Part shown: positions 6,813-7,571 of the stretch, in pieces
Layout of the letters: the number at the start of each line of letters is the position of its first letter
How positions within the stretch are numbered: position 1 is the first letter of the stretch
Assembly: GCA_026993275.1 (NCBI GenBank)
Contig: JALWUB010000127.1
Span: 1-7,571 of the forward strand
DNA length: 7,571 bases
Direction of reading: 5' to 3'
Source: Robiginitomaculum sp.
Lineage (GTDB): Bacteria > Pseudomonadota > Alphaproteobacteria > Caulobacterales > Maricaulaceae
Position numbers and translations under genes: made by a program
The notes under the pieces: model-generated
What the model saw: the letters and a program-made list of their open reading frames with translations, nothing else
Told to the model about the DNA's origin: nothing
Databases searched by the model: none

Positions 6813-7571
6813 GCTGCAAGGCCACGCCGGTACGCCGCTGCAATTTCCAGACAACATAGTCCGCACGGCCTTCAAACGTCACCGCGCCCTTGACGATGCG
6901 CGCCAGATTCAGGCTTTTGCTGGCGAGGATGCGGCCCAGCCAGCGCCATTTTTGCGCACGGCGCTGACGACGCGATAGCGGCATGCGATAAAGGCCGTCC
7001 GCCACCCTGACCGGCGAACAGCCCGTGGCCTGCACCGCTGGCAGAAACAGCTGCTGATAGCGTCTCGCTTCCAGGGCAACGATCTTTTCCGCACGGCCCG
7101 GCTCGTCTATGCGCAACTCCGCCGCATAGGTCGCGCGAAACAGGGCCTTCCAGTAGTCCTCTGCAGACCCTTCCTCCGGGCCAAACACCATGGCCCAGGT
7201 GATGGCTGTTGTCACCGCATTGCGGATGGCACCATGAACCGCCGCACGAACGCCGTCATCGCGCGCATGGACCAGGGCAGAGGGCTGGGCGAAACGCGCC
7301 CAGATCGATATGTCCAGAGCCTGGGGCCTGCATAATGCGGCAAACCGGTCCAGCGTCATGATGGCAATCTTGGCCTGGATTTTTCTGCCGTCATGGGTGG
7401 TTTTGAAATAGCGCACATGCGGCGGCAGTATCTGGTGAACAAGGCGCGCCGCCGCGCCGCCATCATAGCCTTTTGCATTGTCCACCAGGACATAAAAATC
7501 CATCAGGCCGGTCTCATCGCCCGTGCGCAGGCAGGAGCCATAGAACAGCACGGCCAGGGCCTGCGCGCCCG
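6721..7571 (-). CDS. Tam41/Mmp37-like nucleotidyltransferase, putative phosphatidate (lipid) cytidylyltransferase; 5' end outside window
   Basis: The frame is open to the right edge, so the N-terminus is missing; residues are numbered from the GTG at 7551, which is unlikely to be the true start because AQALA precedes it in frame. YGSCLRTGDETGLMDFYVLVD (4-24) is a nucleotidyltransferase GS-motif followed by a family acidic residue. The spacing and the MDF context look like the YGS...MIDF..VD of Tam41, the mitochondrial CDP-diacylglycerol synthase. Further parallels are a segment on substrate/strand order (DISIWARFAQPS), an Ala/Asn helix (AAVHGAIRNAVTTAITWAM), SAEDYWKALFRATYAAELR, and near the C-terminus ILASKSLNLARIVKGAVTFEG with a following YVVWKLQRRTG, comparable to the SIRQSTKGI..AG region of Tam41. 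The expected reaction is CTP plus phosphatidic acid to CDP-diacylglycerol, or a related phospholipid. It converges on spt with a 92-base overlap. The assignment rests on remembered motifs only. Confidence 0.65.
   Translation of the reverse strand, partial: GAQALAVLFYGSCLRTGDETGLMDFYVLVDNAKGYDGGAAARLVHQILPPHVRYFKTTHDGRKIQAKIAIMTLDRFAALCRPQALDISIWARFAQPSALVHARDDGVRAAVHGAIRNAVTTAITWAMVFGPEEGSAEDYWKALFRATYAAELRIDEPGRAEKIVALEARRYQQLFLPAVQATGCSPVRVADGLYRMPLSRRQRRAQKWRWLGRILASKSLNLARIVKGAVTFEGRADYVVWKLQRRTGVALQLTPWQRAHPLLSVPQLLLQMWRKGAFQRRH

Overview
The window looks like a chromosomal segment of a sphingolipid-making alphaproteobacterium. It is GC-rich, the genes are tightly packed, and an acyl carrier protein gene sits directly in front of a serine palmitoyltransferase gene. 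That arrangement suggests the Sphingomonadales, Caulobacterales or a relative, but the sequence alone does not settle the genus. I see no rRNA, tRNA, insertion sequence, CRISPR array or phage gene.

Left half (1-4884, all on the minus strand, read right to left): an unrecognised secreted protein (4884-4060); after a 65-base gap, a membrane-anchored DUF3604 protein with a PHP-like metal-binding signature (3994-1715); an overlapping gene for a membrane-anchored parvulin/SurA-like peptidyl-prolyl isomerase (1722-850); and an overlapping HupE/UreJ-like membrane protein that runs off the left edge (850-1). The last three genes overlap by 8 and 4 bases and are probably translationally coupled. All of them act at or outside the inner membrane, which suggests one envelope function: a metallo-hydrolase-like protein, a folding helper and a possible metal permease.

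Middle (4885-5215): a divergent regulatory region of about 330 bases. Towards the right it holds a perfect TTGACA -35 box and then a short hairpin followed by eight T residues. The hairpin ends three bases before the carrier protein start codon and resembles an intrinsic terminator or attenuator. Towards the left, an 8-base inverted repeat lies in the leader of the secreted-protein gene.

Right half: the carrier protein (5216-5491) and serine palmitoyltransferase (5493-6812) form a two-gene plus-strand operon for the first committed step of sphingolipid synthesis, condensation of L-serine with an acyl thioester to 3-ketosphinganine. Convergent to it, and overlapping its last 92 bases, is the 3' end of a minus-strand gene (6721 to beyond 7571). 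Its motifs resemble the Tam41/Mmp37 phosphatidate cytidylyltransferases, so it may supply a CDP-activated lipid near the sphingolipid genes. This assignment and the leader hairpin are the two observations most worth following up.
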